From: Microbacterium sp. Root53 | GTDB taxonomy: Bacteria > Actinomycetota > Actinomycetes > Actinomycetales > Microbacteriaceae | Assembly: GCF_001426925.1 (NCBI RefSeq) | Contig: NZ_LMFR01000001.1 | Coordinates: 300,946 to 364,945 of the forward strand | Length of the DNA: 64,000 nucleotides | Direction: 5' to 3' | Shown here: positions 54,847 through 64,000 of the stretch, in pieces | How the letters are laid out: each line of letters starts with the position of its first letter | Position numbering within the stretch: position 1 is the first letter of the stretch | Position numbers and translations under genes: made by a program | Notes under the pieces: model-generated | Seen by the model: the letters and a program-made list of their open reading frames with translations, nothing else | What the model was told of the DNA's origin: nothing | The model's database searches: none

Positions 54847-57800
54847 ATGAAGACTGTGTCCTGGGCACGGGTGCGTCCGCGCACGCTCGCGGGCGCCTCA
54901 ATCGTCACGGTCGCCGCGCTCGGCGTCACGACCATGGCCGTCGCGTACGAGGGCAACCCGACCACCGAGCTCGACCTCCACGACGGATCAGTCTGGATCA
55001 CCAAGGCCGATGAGCAGTGGGTCGGCCACTTCAACAGCGAGTCACAGGTCCTGGACGGGCGCCTCGTCACGCCGTCCGCCGACTTCGACGTCCTGCAGGA
55101 CGGCGACCGGATCCTCATGCAGGACCTGGGCGACGGGACGCTCGGCCCCGTCGACAACGTGGGGGTGTCCCTGGGTGACCGGGTGCAGCTGCCCGGCGGA
55201 GCCGAGATCGACTACGCCGCCCGCACGATCGCGGTCCTCGACCCCGCCGAGGGCGAGCTCTTCGTCATCCCCTACGACGGTCTCGCGTCCTTCGCCGTGG
55301 CCGACGCCGATCCTGTGCTCGAGAAGCTGGGGGAGAACGCGGCCGTCACGGTCGGCCGTGACGGCACCGTGTACGTCGCCTCGCCGTCCGAGGCGACGCT
55401 GTACACGGTCCCCGTGACGGAGGAGGGCGAGGCCGAGAAGCCGTCCGAGCGGGCGCTCGAGGGCGTCGACGAGTCGTCGCAGCTGTCCGTGACCTTGGTG
55501 GCCGGCCGCGCGGTGATCCTCGACGAGACGACCGGGTCCGTCATCATCCCGGACGGGCCGACGGTCGCGCTCGAGGAGCCCGAGGACGCGCGCCTCGCGC
55601 TGGACGCGGCCGACGGGGACGCGGTCGTCGTCGCGACGCGCACCGAGCTGCTGAGCATCCCGCTCGACGGCTCCGAGCCCGAGGCCGCTCCCGCCGGAGC
55701 CCTGACGGGCACCCCCGCCGAGCCCGTGTGGCTCAACGGCTGCGCTTACGGCGCGTGGATGGAGTCGGGACGGTTCGTGCGCGACTGCGTCGGCGAGCAG
55801 CACGACCTCGCGATGCCGATCCCGGAGTACAAGGCCGAGGGCGAGCTGCGCTTCCGCGTCAACCGCGACGTGGTGATGCTCAACAACGTCCTGAGCGGCG
55901 CCGCCTGGCTCGCGAGCGACCAGCTGCAGAAGGTGGACAACTGGGACGACCTGACGCCGCCGAAGGGCGACGGCGTCGAGAACCCCGACCCGACCACCGT
56001 CCAGGTGCCGGACCCGAGTCCGCCGGACCGCGGCGAGGACAACACGCCCCCGGTCGCCAACCCCGACACGTTCGGCGTGCGGGCCGACGCCGCGACGATC
56101 CTGCCCGTGCTCGACAACGACAGCGATCCGGACGGCGACGTGCTCACCGTCACGCTGCCGGACGGTGCGCCCGACGGCGTCACGGTGACGCCGATCAACG
56201 ACGGCACGTCGCTGCAGATCACCGTGCCGGACGGGGTGTCGAGCGTCGACTCCTTCACGTACGAGGTGAACGACGGCCGCCCCGGCGGCACGGCTCAGGC
56301 GCAGGTGCGCGTCGAGGTCCGAGGCGAGGACGAGAACACGCCGCCGAAGCAGCTGCGGCAGATCGCCATCCCCGTCGAGTCGGGCAGCTCCGTCACCTAC
56401 AACGTGCTGCCGGACTGGGTCGACCCCGACGGCGACAACCTCTACCTCGAGTCGGTCACGCCCGCCGAGGGCGACGAGGCGGAGTTCACGGCGGACGGCC
56501 GCATCACCTACCGCGCCATCTCGGGCGACCAGGGCCTGGTCGACGTCAACATCGTCGTCTCGGACGGCCGCTCGAGCATGGCGGGGCTGCTGAAGCTCGA
56601 CGTGCGCGCTCCCGGGTCCACGCCGCCGCTCGCGACCGCCGACCACCTGGTCGTGCGCGCGGGGCAGCAGGGCACGGTCTCGCCCCTGGCCAACGACCTG
56701 AGCGCCAGCGACGAGCCGCTCGAGCTCACCCAGGTGAGCGAGGTGCAGGGCGCGACGATCGTCCCCGACTTCGCATCGGACACGTTCACCTTCGAGTCGG
56801 ACACGGTGGGCACCTACTACGTCGACTACCTCGTGACGACGTCGGGGACCACGCCGGTGCCGGGCCTCGTGCGGGTGGACGTCATCGAGCCCGTCGAGAG
56901 CGAGGAGCCGCCCGTCGCGGTGCGCGACGTCGCGCTGCTCCCGGTCGGCGGCGACGCACTGGTGAACGTCCTGGCCAACGACTCCGACCCGGCGGGCGGC
57001 GTGCTCGTGGTGCAGTCCGTGGACGTGCCCGACGATGCGGGCCTCGCGGTCTCGGTGATCGGCCATGAGACGCTGCGCGTCACGGACCGCGGCATGACCG
57101 GCGAGGGCGGTCAGGTCACCATCCGCTACACGATCTCGAACGGCGTCGCGCCGTCGGTCCAGGGCGAGGTCGTCGTGATCGCCATGCCCGCGCCGGCCAA
57201 GCTGCGTGCGCCGATCGTCAACGAGGACACCGCCGTCGTGCGCGTCGGCGACGTCGTGACGATCCCGGTGCTCGACAACGACTACCACCCGAACGACGAC
57301 GAGTTCCACCTCGATCCGGAGTCGGTCCGGCTCGACACGGAGGGCGCCGGCGAGGCCTTCGCGGCCGAGGACGACGTGCGCTTCCACGCGGGCGACGAGC
57401 CCGGCACGGCGTACGTGACCTACACGGCCGTGGACAGCACGGGACAGCGGGCGACCGCTCCGGTCGCGATCCAGGTGCTCCCGCTCGACGAGGAGAACAA
57501 CAACGCCCCGCGGCCCGAGGACGTCGAGTCGCGCGCGCTGGACGGCAGCACGACGAGGATCACGATCCCGCTCGACGGCATCGACCCCGACGGCGACTCG
57601 GTCGAGCTGGTCGGCATCGACTCGGGCCCGAAGCTCGGCACGATCCTCGAGAGGGGAGCGAACTACCTCGACTACGAGGCCTCGCGCGGCTCGACCGGCG
57701 TGGACACCTTCACGTACCGTGTGCGCGACAGCCTCGGTGCCGAGTCGACCGCCACGATCCGGGTGGGGATCGCGCCCGCCGCCGCGCAGAACCAGGCTCC

Positions 57801-60800
57801 GTTCGCGGTGCGCGACAGCCTCGCGATGCGTCCCGGCCGCGTGGTGGCGGCCGCGGTCCAGGAGAACGACTCCGACCCCGACGGCGACACCATCGGCATC
57901 GTGCAGGGGACGGACGGGCTCGTGCTCGGCGAGAACCCGCAGGTCGAGGCGGAGGCGGTCGGCGAGCGCGTGGTCGTGACGGCGCCGGACCACGAGCTCG
58001 AGACCTCGCTGCAGTACACGATCGAGGACGAGCACGGCGCGCAGGCGAAGGGCGTGCTGCAGGTCACGGTCGACGAGGACGTGCCGCTGCAGGCGCCGAT
58101 CGCGCGCGACGACCGCGTGCTGCTCGAGGACATCGATCTCGAGGAGCAGACCGCCCAGATCGACCTGCTGCTGAACGACGAGGACCCCGACGGCACGGCG
58201 ACCGCCGAGACGCTCGGGATCCAGCTCGCGCCCGACGACTCGGCCCAGCTGCTCGCGGACGGGATCGTGAGCGTCCAGCTCGAGGAGCGCCGCCGCCTGA
58301 TCAAGTACACGATCACGGACCAGGACGACCAGGTCGCGCACGCGTTCATCCACGTCCCCGGCCAGGAGGATCTGCGTCCGAGCCTGATCTCGACCGAGCC
58401 TGTGGAGGTCAAGAGCGGCGAGCGCATCGACCTCCCGCTCGCGGAGTACGTCCGCTCGGCGGACGGCGGGGATGTGCGCATCACGGAGGCCGAGAAGGTC
58501 TCGGCCGGCCGCAGCGACGGCTCGTCGCTCGTGATCGACGAGCGGACGCTCACCTACCGGTCGGCCGACCGGTACGCGGGCAAGGACGCGATCACGTTCG
58601 AGGTGACGGACGGCGACGGACCCGACGACCCGAACGGGCGCGTGTCGACGCTGTCCATACCGATCACGGTCACGCCGCCCGACAACCTGCCGCCCGAGAT
58701 GCTCGGCGGCGCCGTCACGGTCGGCGCGGGCGACTCGCAGCCCGGCACGCTCGAGCTCTCCGGCCTCGCGACCGACATCGACGAGGACCCGCTGTCGTTC
58801 TCGCTGGGCGAGGTGCCGGCAGGTCTCCAGGCGACCATCGCCGGAGGATCCACGCTGGAGGTCCGGGCCGACGCCGACCAGAAGGGCACGGTCGCGTCGA
58901 TCCCCGTGACCGTCGACGACGGCCAGGACAATCCGACGAGCCCCGAGCCCGTCACCTCCGAGATCGAGGTCACCGTCACGGCGTCCACGCGCGAGCTGCC
59001 CACGGCCAGCGACGACACGTTCGACACGTGGAACCAGGGCGAGACGCGCTCGGTCGACGTGCTCGCCAACGACTTCAACCCCTTCGAGGGCGAGGCTCCG
59101 CTCGAGGTGATCGACGCTTCGCTCGAGACGGGCGAGGGCACGGTCCAGTTCGACGGCAGCAGCGTGACGGTCACCCCCGCGGAGGACTACCACGGGCGTT
59201 TCGTCGCCCGCTACACGGTGCAGGACGCCACGGGCGACCCCGACCGCACGGCCGAGGCGCGCGTCAACGTGACGGTGCAGGGGCGGCCGGACGCTCCCGG
59301 CAAGCCGCGCGTGACCAACGTCCAGAGCCGTCAGGTCACCATGACGTGGCTGCCGCCCGCCGACAACGGCGCGAACATCACGGGCTACAAGGTGACCGCG
59401 GTCAAGGGCGGCGAGTACGAGGCCGACTGCCCCGAGACGACCTGCACGCTCACAGGCCTGACGAACAACGTGACGTACGCGTTCACGGTCACGGCGATCA
59501 ACAGCGTGGGCGAGTCCGACGCCTCGCCGGTCAGCCAGGACGCGCGGCCGGACGTGCGGCCCGAGCGCCCGCTCGCGCCGCAGATCCCGGAGTTCCGCGA
59601 CAGCGGGCTGCTCGTGACGTGGAAGGCGCCCCGCACCGAGGGCTCTCCCATCACGAAGTACGAGCTCGAGATCACGCCGACGCCGCCGAGCGGCATCAAC
59701 GTCAAGACCGTGCCGGCGGGCACCACCCAGCTCTGGTGGGACGGCCTGCAGAACGGCACCGCGTACTCGGTCCGCGTACGCGCGCACAACAGTGCGCCGG
59801 ACCCGTCCGAGTGGAGCCCGCAGTCGCCCACGAACATCCCTGCGAAGCCGCCGGCGGCGCCCGGCACCCCCGTGGCGCAGCGTCAGAGCAGCATCGGCCC
59901 CACGCCGGGCGGCGTCGAGGTGACGTGGCCCGCGGTGACCGGTCCCGAGGCGGGCGGCGACGCGGTCGACGCATACCAGGTGCAGGCATACCGGGGCGGC
60001 AGCCCGTACGGCTCGCCGCAGACCGTGGGCGGCACGCGTGCGGTGTTCTCCCTGCCGGCCAGCAACTCCGACTACACGTTCACGGTGAAGGCGAAGAACA
60101 AGGCCGGATGGGGCGGCACGAGCGCTCACAGCGCGCCGCTGCGCCAGTTCACGTCGCCGACCGCTCCGGGCAAGCCCAGCGTGCGCGAGGGCGACGGGCG
60201 GATCGACGCGTCGTGGGCGCCCGCGACGGCCGAGGGCGCGAACGCGAACGAGATCCACTACCAGTACAGCGTCAACGGCGGAGCGTGGCAGGGCGTCGGC
60301 AACTCGACGTCGACGACGATCAACGGGTTGAACAACGGCTCGACCTATCGCGTGGTCGTGCGCGCGATCGCGGTGGCCAACGGGGCCACGTCGGAGCCCG
60401 GCCCGAACTCCCCGCCGTCCGACCCGGCGACCCCGTACGGGCCGCCGCGCAACCCCAGCGTCACGGCGGATCGCGTCGGCGACGGCACGCAGATCCGATT
60501 CACGTGGAACGCGCCCGCGCCGAACGGCCGGCTGATCGTGCGCGCCGAGGCCCGGTTCTACGACGGCAAGGGCTGGCAGAACGTGCCGCTCGACGGCTCG
60601 ACGACCCGCAGCTACGGCTACAGCGCCACCGGCAAGATCGGCGTGCGCGTGTACGACTCCGCGGGCCAGGTCAGCGGCGAGGCCATCGCGCAGGCGACGA
60701 CCCGCGACCCCCCGCAGCCGTCGGTCCGCGTCTTCCAGCAGGGCAACGCGGGCAACGAGCCGAACTGCGATTCGGGCAACTGCCAGTGGATGTGGCTCGG

Positions 60801-61002
60801 GTACGAGAACCTCCCCGCCGGCAACTACACCGTGCAGTGCTACAGCGGCAACAGCGGGCAGTACTACGCGACGTGGCGGGGATACCTGTCCGGCACGGGC
60901 AGCAAGAACATGGGGTGCTACTACGGCTTCACGGGCACCCAGGTGCACCTGAAGGTGGAAGGCCCGTACAGCGCCAAGACGCCCTCGATCACGTGGCGAT
61001 AG
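54847..61002 (+). CDS. Giant secreted or anchored protein with Ig/cadherin-like and FN3 domains
   Basis: 2051 residues. A signal anchor (residues ~12-33) precedes a ~360-residue beta-propeller-like region. Residues ~400-1478 hold about eleven Ig/cadherin-like (Big_9 type) domains opening with patterns such as PPVANPD and LDNDSDPDGD, whose acidic loops suggest calcium binding. Residues 1479-1950 hold five FN3 domains (TWLPPADNGANITGYKV type). The last ~95 residues are Cys-containing (NCDSGNCQWMWLGYENLPAG). No LPxTG motif. It heads an operon with MoxR, DUF58 and transglutaminase-type genes, an arrangement that suggests export or assembly of this protein is chaperoned by them. Confidence 0.85.
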   Translation: MKTVSWARVRPRTLAGASIVTVAALGVTTMAVAYEGNPTTELDLHDGSVWITKADEQWVGHFNSESQVLDGRLVTPSADFDVLQDGDRILMQDLGDGTLGPVDNVGVSLGDRVQLPGGAEIDYAARTIAVLDPAEGELFVIPYDGLASFAVADADPVLEKLGENAAVTVGRDGTVYVASPSEATLYTVPVTEEGEAEKPSERALEGVDESSQLSVTLVAGRAVILDETTGSVIIPDGPTVALEEPEDARLALDAADGDAVVVATRTELLSIPLDGSEPEAAPAGALTGTPAEPVWLNGCAYGAWMESGRFVRDCVGEQHDLAMPIPEYKAEGELRFRVNRDVVMLNNVLSGAAWLASDQLQKVDNWDDLTPPKGDGVENPDPTTVQVPDPSPPDRGEDNTPPVANPDTFGVRADAATILPVLDNDSDPDGDVLTVTLPDGAPDGVTVTPINDGTSLQITVPDGVSSVDSFTYEVNDGRPGGTAQAQVRVEVRGEDENTPPKQLRQIAIPVESGSSVTYNVLPDWVDPDGDNLYLESVTPAEGDEAEFTADGRITYRAISGDQGLVDVNIVVSDGRSSMAGLLKLDVRAPGSTPPLATADHLVVRAGQQGTVSPLANDLSASDEPLELTQVSEVQGATIVPDFASDTFTFESDTVGTYYVDYLVTTSGTTPVPGLVRVDVIEPVESEEPPVAVRDVALLPVGGDALVNVLANDSDPAGGVLVVQSVDVPDDAGLAVSVIGHETLRVTDRGMTGEGGQVTIRYTISNGVAPSVQGEVVVIAMPAPAKLRAPIVNEDTAVVRVGDVVTIPVLDNDYHPNDDEFHLDPESVRLDTEGAGEAFAAEDDVRFHAGDEPGTAYVTYTAVDSTGQRATAPVAIQVLPLDEENNNAPRPEDVESRALDGSTTRITIPLDGIDPDGDSVELVGIDSGPKLGTILERGANYLDYEASRGSTGVDTFTYRVRDSLGAESTATIRVGIAPAAAQNQAPFAVRDSLAMRPGRVVAAAVQENDSDPDGDTIGIVQGTDGLVLGENPQVEAEAVGERVVVTAPDHELETSLQYTIEDEHGAQAKGVLQVTVDEDVPLQAPIARDDRVLLEDIDLEEQTAQIDLLLNDEDPDGTATAETLGIQLAPDDSAQLLADGIVSVQLEERRRLIKYTITDQDDQVAHAFIHVPGQEDLRPSLISTEPVEVKSGERIDLPLAEYVRSADGGDVRITEAEKVSAGRSDGSSLVIDERTLTYRSADRYAGKDAITFEVTDGDGPDDPNGRVSTLSIPITVTPPDNLPPEMLGGAVTVGAGDSQPGTLELSGLATDIDEDPLSFSLGEVPAGLQATIAGGSTLEVRADADQKGTVASIPVTVDDGQDNPTSPEPVTSEIEVTVTASTRELPTASDDTFDTWNQGETRSVDVLANDFNPFEGEAPLEVIDASLETGEGTVQFDGSSVTVTPAEDYHGRFVARYTVQDATGDPDRTAEARVNVTVQGRPDAPGKPRVTNVQSRQVTMTWLPPADNGANITGYKVTAVKGGEYEADCPETTCTLTGLTNNVTYAFTVTAINSVGESDASPVSQDARPDVRPERPLAPQIPEFRDSGLLVTWKAPRTEGSPITKYELEITPTPPSGINVKTVPAGTTQLWWDGLQNGTAYSVRVRAHNSAPDPSEWSPQSPTNIPAKPPAAPGTPVAQRQSSIGPTPGGVEVTWPAVTGPEAGGDAVDAYQVQAYRGGSPYGSPQTVGGTRAVFSLPASNSDYTFTVKAKNKAGWGGTSAHSAPLRQFTSPTAPGKPSVREGDGRIDASWAPATAEGANANEIHYQYSVNGGAWQGVGNSTSTTINGLNNGSTYRVVVRAIAVANGATSEPGPNSPPSDPATPYGPPRNPSVTADRVGDGTQIRFTWNAPAPNGRLIVRAEARFYDGKGWQNVPLDGSTTRSYGYSATGKIGVRVYDSAGQVSGEAIAQATTRDPPQPSVRVFQQGNAGNEPNCDSGNCQWMWLGYENLPAGNYTVQCYSGNSGQYYATWRGYLSGTGSKNMGCYYGFTGTQVHLKVEGPYSAKTPSITWR

Positions 61003-61023
61003 CAGACGACGAAGGATGACGAC

Positions 61024-61998
61024 ATGACGATGACCCCCGAACAGGCGGCCTGGTTCCAGGGCACCTTCGGCCGCCTGGTCGACAACGTCGACAAGGCGCT
61101 GATGGGCAAGCGCGAGGTCGTGGGCCTCGTGCTTGCGGCGATGCTCGCCGAGGGTCACGTGCTGCTCGAGGACGCGCCCGGGACGGGCAAGACCAGCCTC
61201 GCCAAGGCGCTCGCCGCCACCGTGCAGGGCACGTCGAGCCGCATCCAGTTCACGCCCGACCTGCTGCCGAGCGACGTGACCGGCGTGACGATCTACGACC
61301 AGCAGTCGCACACGTTCGAGTTCCACCGCGGCCCCGTGTTCGCCTCGATCGTGCTCGCCGACGAGATCAACCGCGCGTCGCCCAAGACGCAGTCGGCGCT
61401 CCTCGAGGTCATGGAGGAGTCGCGCGTCACGGTCGACGGCACCCCGCACGAGGTGGGGCGCCCGTTCCTCGTGATCGCGACGCAGAACCCGATCGAGCAG
61501 GCGGGCACCTACAAGCTGCCCGAGGCGCAGCTCGACCGCTTCCTGATCAAGACCTCGATCGGCTACCCCACCCTCGACGTGACCGAGCGCATCCTGGCGG
61601 GATCCGCCGAGCGCAACCCGTCGGCCCACCTGAGCGCGATCATCACGACCAGCGCGGTGTCCGACATGGCCGACCTGGCCTCGACCGCGCACGTCGAGCC
61701 CGCCGTGCTGCGCTACGCCGCGGAGCTCGCCGAGGCGACGCGCGAGGACAGGGACACGCGCCTGGGCGTCTCGGTGCGCGGCGCGATCGCGATCGTGCGC
61801 CTGGCCAAGGTGTGGGCGGCGGCGCAGGGTCGCCACTACGTGATCCCCGACGACGTGAAGTCGCTCGCGCAGCCGGTCTGGGCGCACCGTCTCGTGATGG
61901 ACCCCGAGGCCGAGTTCGTGGGGACCACGCCCGAGTCCGTGATCGCCCGAGTGCTCGAGAAGGTTCCCGCGCCGCAGGCCCGCGCCGCGAGCGTCTGA
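61024..61998 (+). CDS. MoxR-family AAA+ ATPase
   Basis: 324 residues. Walker A is EDAPGTGKTSLAKAL, Walker B is VLADEINRASPKTQSALLE, then a sensor-1 segment IATQNPIEQAGTYKLPEAQL. MoxR ATPases act as chaperones that load metals or assemble partner complexes, usually with DUF58 proteins. ATG at 61024 with GAAGGA 7 nt upstream; a second ATG at 61030 is possible. 21 nt after the giant gene. Confidence 0.95.
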   Translation: MTMTPEQAAWFQGTFGRLVDNVDKALMGKREVVGLVLAAMLAEGHVLLEDAPGTGKTSLAKALAATVQGTSSRIQFTPDLLPSDVTGVTIYDQQSHTFEFHRGPVFASIVLADEINRASPKTQSALLEVMEESRVTVDGTPHEVGRPFLVIATQNPIEQAGTYKLPEAQLDRFLIKTSIGYPTLDVTERILAGSAERNPSAHLSAIITTSAVSDMADLASTAHVEPAVLRYAAELAEATREDRDTRLGVSVRGAIAIVRLAKVWAAAQGRHYVIPDDVKSLAQPVWAHRLVMDPEAEFVGTTPESVIARVLEKVPAPQARAASV

Positions 61999-62027
61999 CC
62001 GCGCCGAGACGGATCCAACCCGACCGG

Positions 62028-63335
62028 ATGACCACCGCAGCCGAGCCCGCGACCGCGCCCGTCCCTCCGGACGACCGCGCGGCGTCGGGCGAGCGCGCGT
62101 CGACGGCGGCGGAGCCCGCCCAGGCGAGCTGGCGCGAGGTCGGGCTGTACCTGCTGGAGCGCGCCGGCCACGCGCTGCGGCGCGCCGCGGCGGTCGTCCG
62201 GCCCATCGGCTGGGTCCTGATCGCGGTCGCGGCGCTGCTGTGGATCGTCGGCCCGTGGATGGGCTGGCGCGAGGTGACGGTCGCCGCCGTCGTGGTGACC
62301 GTGGTGCTCGGGCTGTGCCTGCTGTTCCTGGTCGGGCGCACGACCTACGACGTCACGCTGGACCTGACGCGCACCCGCGTGGTCGTGGGGGAGCGCGCGG
62401 TCGGCGCCCTGACCCTGGCCAACTCGGGCGGCCGGGCCATCCTGCCGTCGCGCGTGGTGCTGCCGGTCGGCGCCGGGCGCGGCGTGTTCGGGGTCAAGCA
62501 CCTGGCCCCCGGCGAGGAGGTCGAGGAGCTCTTCGCGATCCCCACGGTCAAGCGCGCCGTGCTCCCCGTCGGCCCCGTCAGCATCGTGCGCGGCGATCCG
62601 CTCGGCCTGTTCGAGCGCGTCGACAGCCGCGACGAGCCGGTCGACCTCTACGTCCACCCGCGAACGGTGCGTTTCGAGGGCCAGTCGCTGGGCTTCGTGC
62701 GCGACCTCGAGGGCATGGTCTCGCGGGAGCTGGCGCGCGACGACATCGCCTTCCACGCCCTGTCGGAGTACCAGCCGGGCGACGATCTGCGGCACGTGCA
62801 CTGGCGCTCGACCGCCCGCACGGGCACGATCATGGTCCGCACCTACGAGCAGACCCGGCGCTCGCACTTCGTGATCGGCCTGTCGACCAACCCGGCCGAG
62901 TACGCGGACGAGGACGAACTGGAGCTCGCCGTCTCGGCGGCCGGCTCCCTGGGCCTGCGCGCGCTGCGGGACTCGTACAAGGTGGATGTGCGCACCCAGT
63001 CCGGGCGCCTGCGCACCGAGTCGCAGAAGCACCTGCTCGATTCGCTCTCGGGAGTCGAGCCCTCGCGTCCGAAGGCGGGCGGCACGACCGCGCTCGCCGG
63101 ATCCATCGCCGCCGCCGCCCCCGCGGCGAGCGTGGTCGTGCTGGCCTGCGGCAGCCGCGTCACCGCCGCCGAGCTGCAGGCCGCGATCTCGCGTCTGCCG
63201 CTCGGCTCGCGCGTCCTGGCCGTGGTCGCGGCGCTCGGGCAGGAGCCGGGCCGGCGTCGCATCGGCGAGGCCGACGTGATCACTGTCGGCGATCTCGACC
63301 AGCTCGCCCCCTCGCTGCGGAGGGTGCTGGCGTGA
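62028..63335 (+). CDS. DUF58 domain-containing membrane protein
   Basis: 435 residues. A Pro/Ala-rich N-terminus, two close helices (IGWVLIAVAALLWIVG and VTVAAVVVTVVLGLCLLFLV), then a cytoplasmic domain with the DUF58 core signature YQPGDDLRHVHWRSTARTG and a von Willebrand-like fold tail. DUF58 proteins are standard partners of MoxR. 29 nt after moxR; its stop overlaps the next start (GTGA). Confidence 0.9.
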   Translation: MTTAAEPATAPVPPDDRAASGERASTAAEPAQASWREVGLYLLERAGHALRRAAAVVRPIGWVLIAVAALLWIVGPWMGWREVTVAAVVVTVVLGLCLLFLVGRTTYDVTLDLTRTRVVVGERAVGALTLANSGGRAILPSRVVLPVGAGRGVFGVKHLAPGEEVEELFAIPTVKRAVLPVGPVSIVRGDPLGLFERVDSRDEPVDLYVHPRTVRFEGQSLGFVRDLEGMVSRELARDDIAFHALSEYQPGDDLRHVHWRSTARTGTIMVRTYEQTRRSHFVIGLSTNPAEYADEDELELAVSAAGSLGLRALRDSYKVDVRTQSGRLRTESQKHLLDSLSGVEPSRPKAGGTTALAGSIAAAAPAASVVVLACGSRVTAAELQAAISRLPLGSRVLAVVAALGQEPGRRRIGEADVITVGDLDQLAPSLRRVLA

Positions 63336-64000
63336 GGTCGACCCTGCTGCCGCCCCCGACCGAGGCTCCGCCCGCGCCCCCGGCTCCTCCGCAGTCGACG
63401 CGTCGCGCGGCGCGCACCGCCCCGGTCCGGCTCCCCGCCCGCCGGTGGGCCCTCGATCTCGGGGCCGTCGCGCTGCTGCTGCTCGTGCCGGTGATCGGCT
63501 TCTGGCCCACCTTCGGCGGCCCCGCGGTGCTGATCGCCGGCCTGGGCGGTCTCGCCCTCGGGCTCGGGATCGCCGTCGTCGGCACGCTGCGCCGCTGGGG
63601 CGTGCTCCTGCTGGCCGCCGCCGTCGTGGTCGCGTACTTCGTCTTCGGCGCCGCGTTCGCGCTGCCGCACACCGCGCTGCTCGGCGTCATCCCGACGCTG
63701 GAGACCCTGCGCCTGCTGGCGGTGGGCGTCGTGACGTCCTGGAAGTCGCTGCTCACCACGGTCGCGCCCGTGTCGTACGAGGACGGCCACCTCATCGTGC
63801 CGTTCCTCCTGATCCTGATCTTCACCGTCCTGGCCGCGAGCCTGGCCCTGCGGGTCCGGCCGCCCGCCTGGGCGCTGCTGCCGGCGGGCGCGTGCCTGGC
63901 CCTGCAGATCGCGCTCGGCACCTCGGAGCCAGCCGCGCCGATCATCCAGGGCGTGATGCTCGCGGTCGTGGCGATCGTGTGGCTGGCCCTGCGCGAGGCG
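63332..64000 (+). CDS. Transglutaminase-family (TgpA/DUF3488-like) membrane protein, 5' part
   Basis: 223 residues before the window ends. GTG start overlapping the DUF58 stop. A Pro-rich N-terminus (PPPTEAPPAPPAPPQ) leads to tight helices LDLGAVALLLLVPVIGF, VLIAGLGGLALGLGIAVVG, VLLLAAAVVVAYFVFG and, later, FLLILIFTVLAASLALRV, the multi-helix N-terminus of TgpA-like proteins. The catalytic transglutaminase domain would lie outside the window, so the call rests on topology and on the MoxR-DUF58 context. Confidence 0.65.
   Translation, partial: MRSTLLPPPTEAPPAPPAPPQSTRRAARTAPVRLPARRWALDLGAVALLLLVPVIGFWPTFGGPAVLIAGLGGLALGLGIAVVGTLRRWGVLLLAAAVVVAYFVFGAAFALPHTALLGVIPTLETLRLLAVGVVTSWKSLLTTVAPVSYEDGHLIVPFLLILIFTVLAASLALRVRPPAWALLPAGACLALQIALGTSEPAAPIIQGVMLAVVAIVWLALREA

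Noticed and set aside
55042..61887. 2281-codon open frame on the minus strand opposite the giant surface protein gene
   Set aside because: Arg/Asp/Val-rich low-complexity translation, no domain, and third-position bias fits the plus strand. It is an antisense shadow of high-GC coding DNA.

Overview
The window is chromosomal DNA from a high-GC actinobacterium, most likely a Microbacterium-like member of the Microbacteriaceae. This rests on very strong G/C bias at third codon positions, frequent GTG starts, many leaderless-type starts (a TANNNT hexamer about 6 nt before the start codon), and gene neighbourhoods such as a sterol-carrier-like gene, purM-purF and DUF3073 together. No rRNA, tRNA, CRISPR array, insertion sequence or prophage was seen. 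I had no database access, so family names come from recognised motifs and protein architecture.

Layout. 1-3 kb: the end of an ABC permease gene, a scarred locus joining the tail of an unknown minus-strand gene to a 5'-truncated cutC, a 2-hydroxyacid dehydrogenase, then purQ-purS. 3-9 kb: a complete cellobiose-type operon (solute-binding lipoprotein, two permeases, GH1 beta-glucosidase, LacI/CebR-like repressor) whose promoter carries two perfect copies of the CebR palindrome. 9-16 kb: uracil/xanthine permease, a wrecked tannase-family gene, a BCCT osmolyte transporter, purC and a membrane-anchored unknown protein. 16-22 kb: a NarL-type two-component system, a DUF998-like membrane protein, purD, and a lipoprotein/cation-diffusion-facilitator pair. 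22-29 kb: purM-purF with conserved small neighbours, a universal stress protein, and a padR-DUF4097 operon beside a decapitated MerR/TipAS gene.

29-39 kb holds the most unusual features. A DUF559 (Vsr-like nuclease fold) gene is bracketed by three copies of a 44-nt palindrome found nowhere else in the window. After fluoride channels, an RND exporter and a glycosyltransferase comes a DEAD-box helicase with a long Arg/Asp-rich repeat tail. The terminator region of that helicase is duplicated (54 bp identical) on both sides of a 1.3-kb cargo encoding a secreted repeat protein with two Ltp-type domains.

39-49 kb: a CYP152 peroxygenase, an aldose epimerase, a secreted polysaccharide-lyase-like gene broken by at least four frameshifts, a VanY-like D,D-carboxypeptidase, an Rv2578c-type radical SAM protein interrupted by a 348-residue intein exactly at the third cluster cysteine, and a frameshifted lipoprotein. 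48-55 kb: pirin, a small GNAT-fold protein, RecQ and an acyl-CoA oxidase-type enzyme. 55-64 kb: a 2051-residue Ig-like/FN3 surface protein heads an operon with a MoxR ATPase, a DUF58 protein and a transglutaminase-type membrane protein cut by the window end.

Five purine genes or gene pairs (purSQ, purC, purD, purM, purF) lie scattered over the first 26 kb; purL is absent from the window. Gene decay is concentrated in a few accessory loci (cutC, tannase, lyase, MerR, one lipoprotein), while housekeeping genes are intact.
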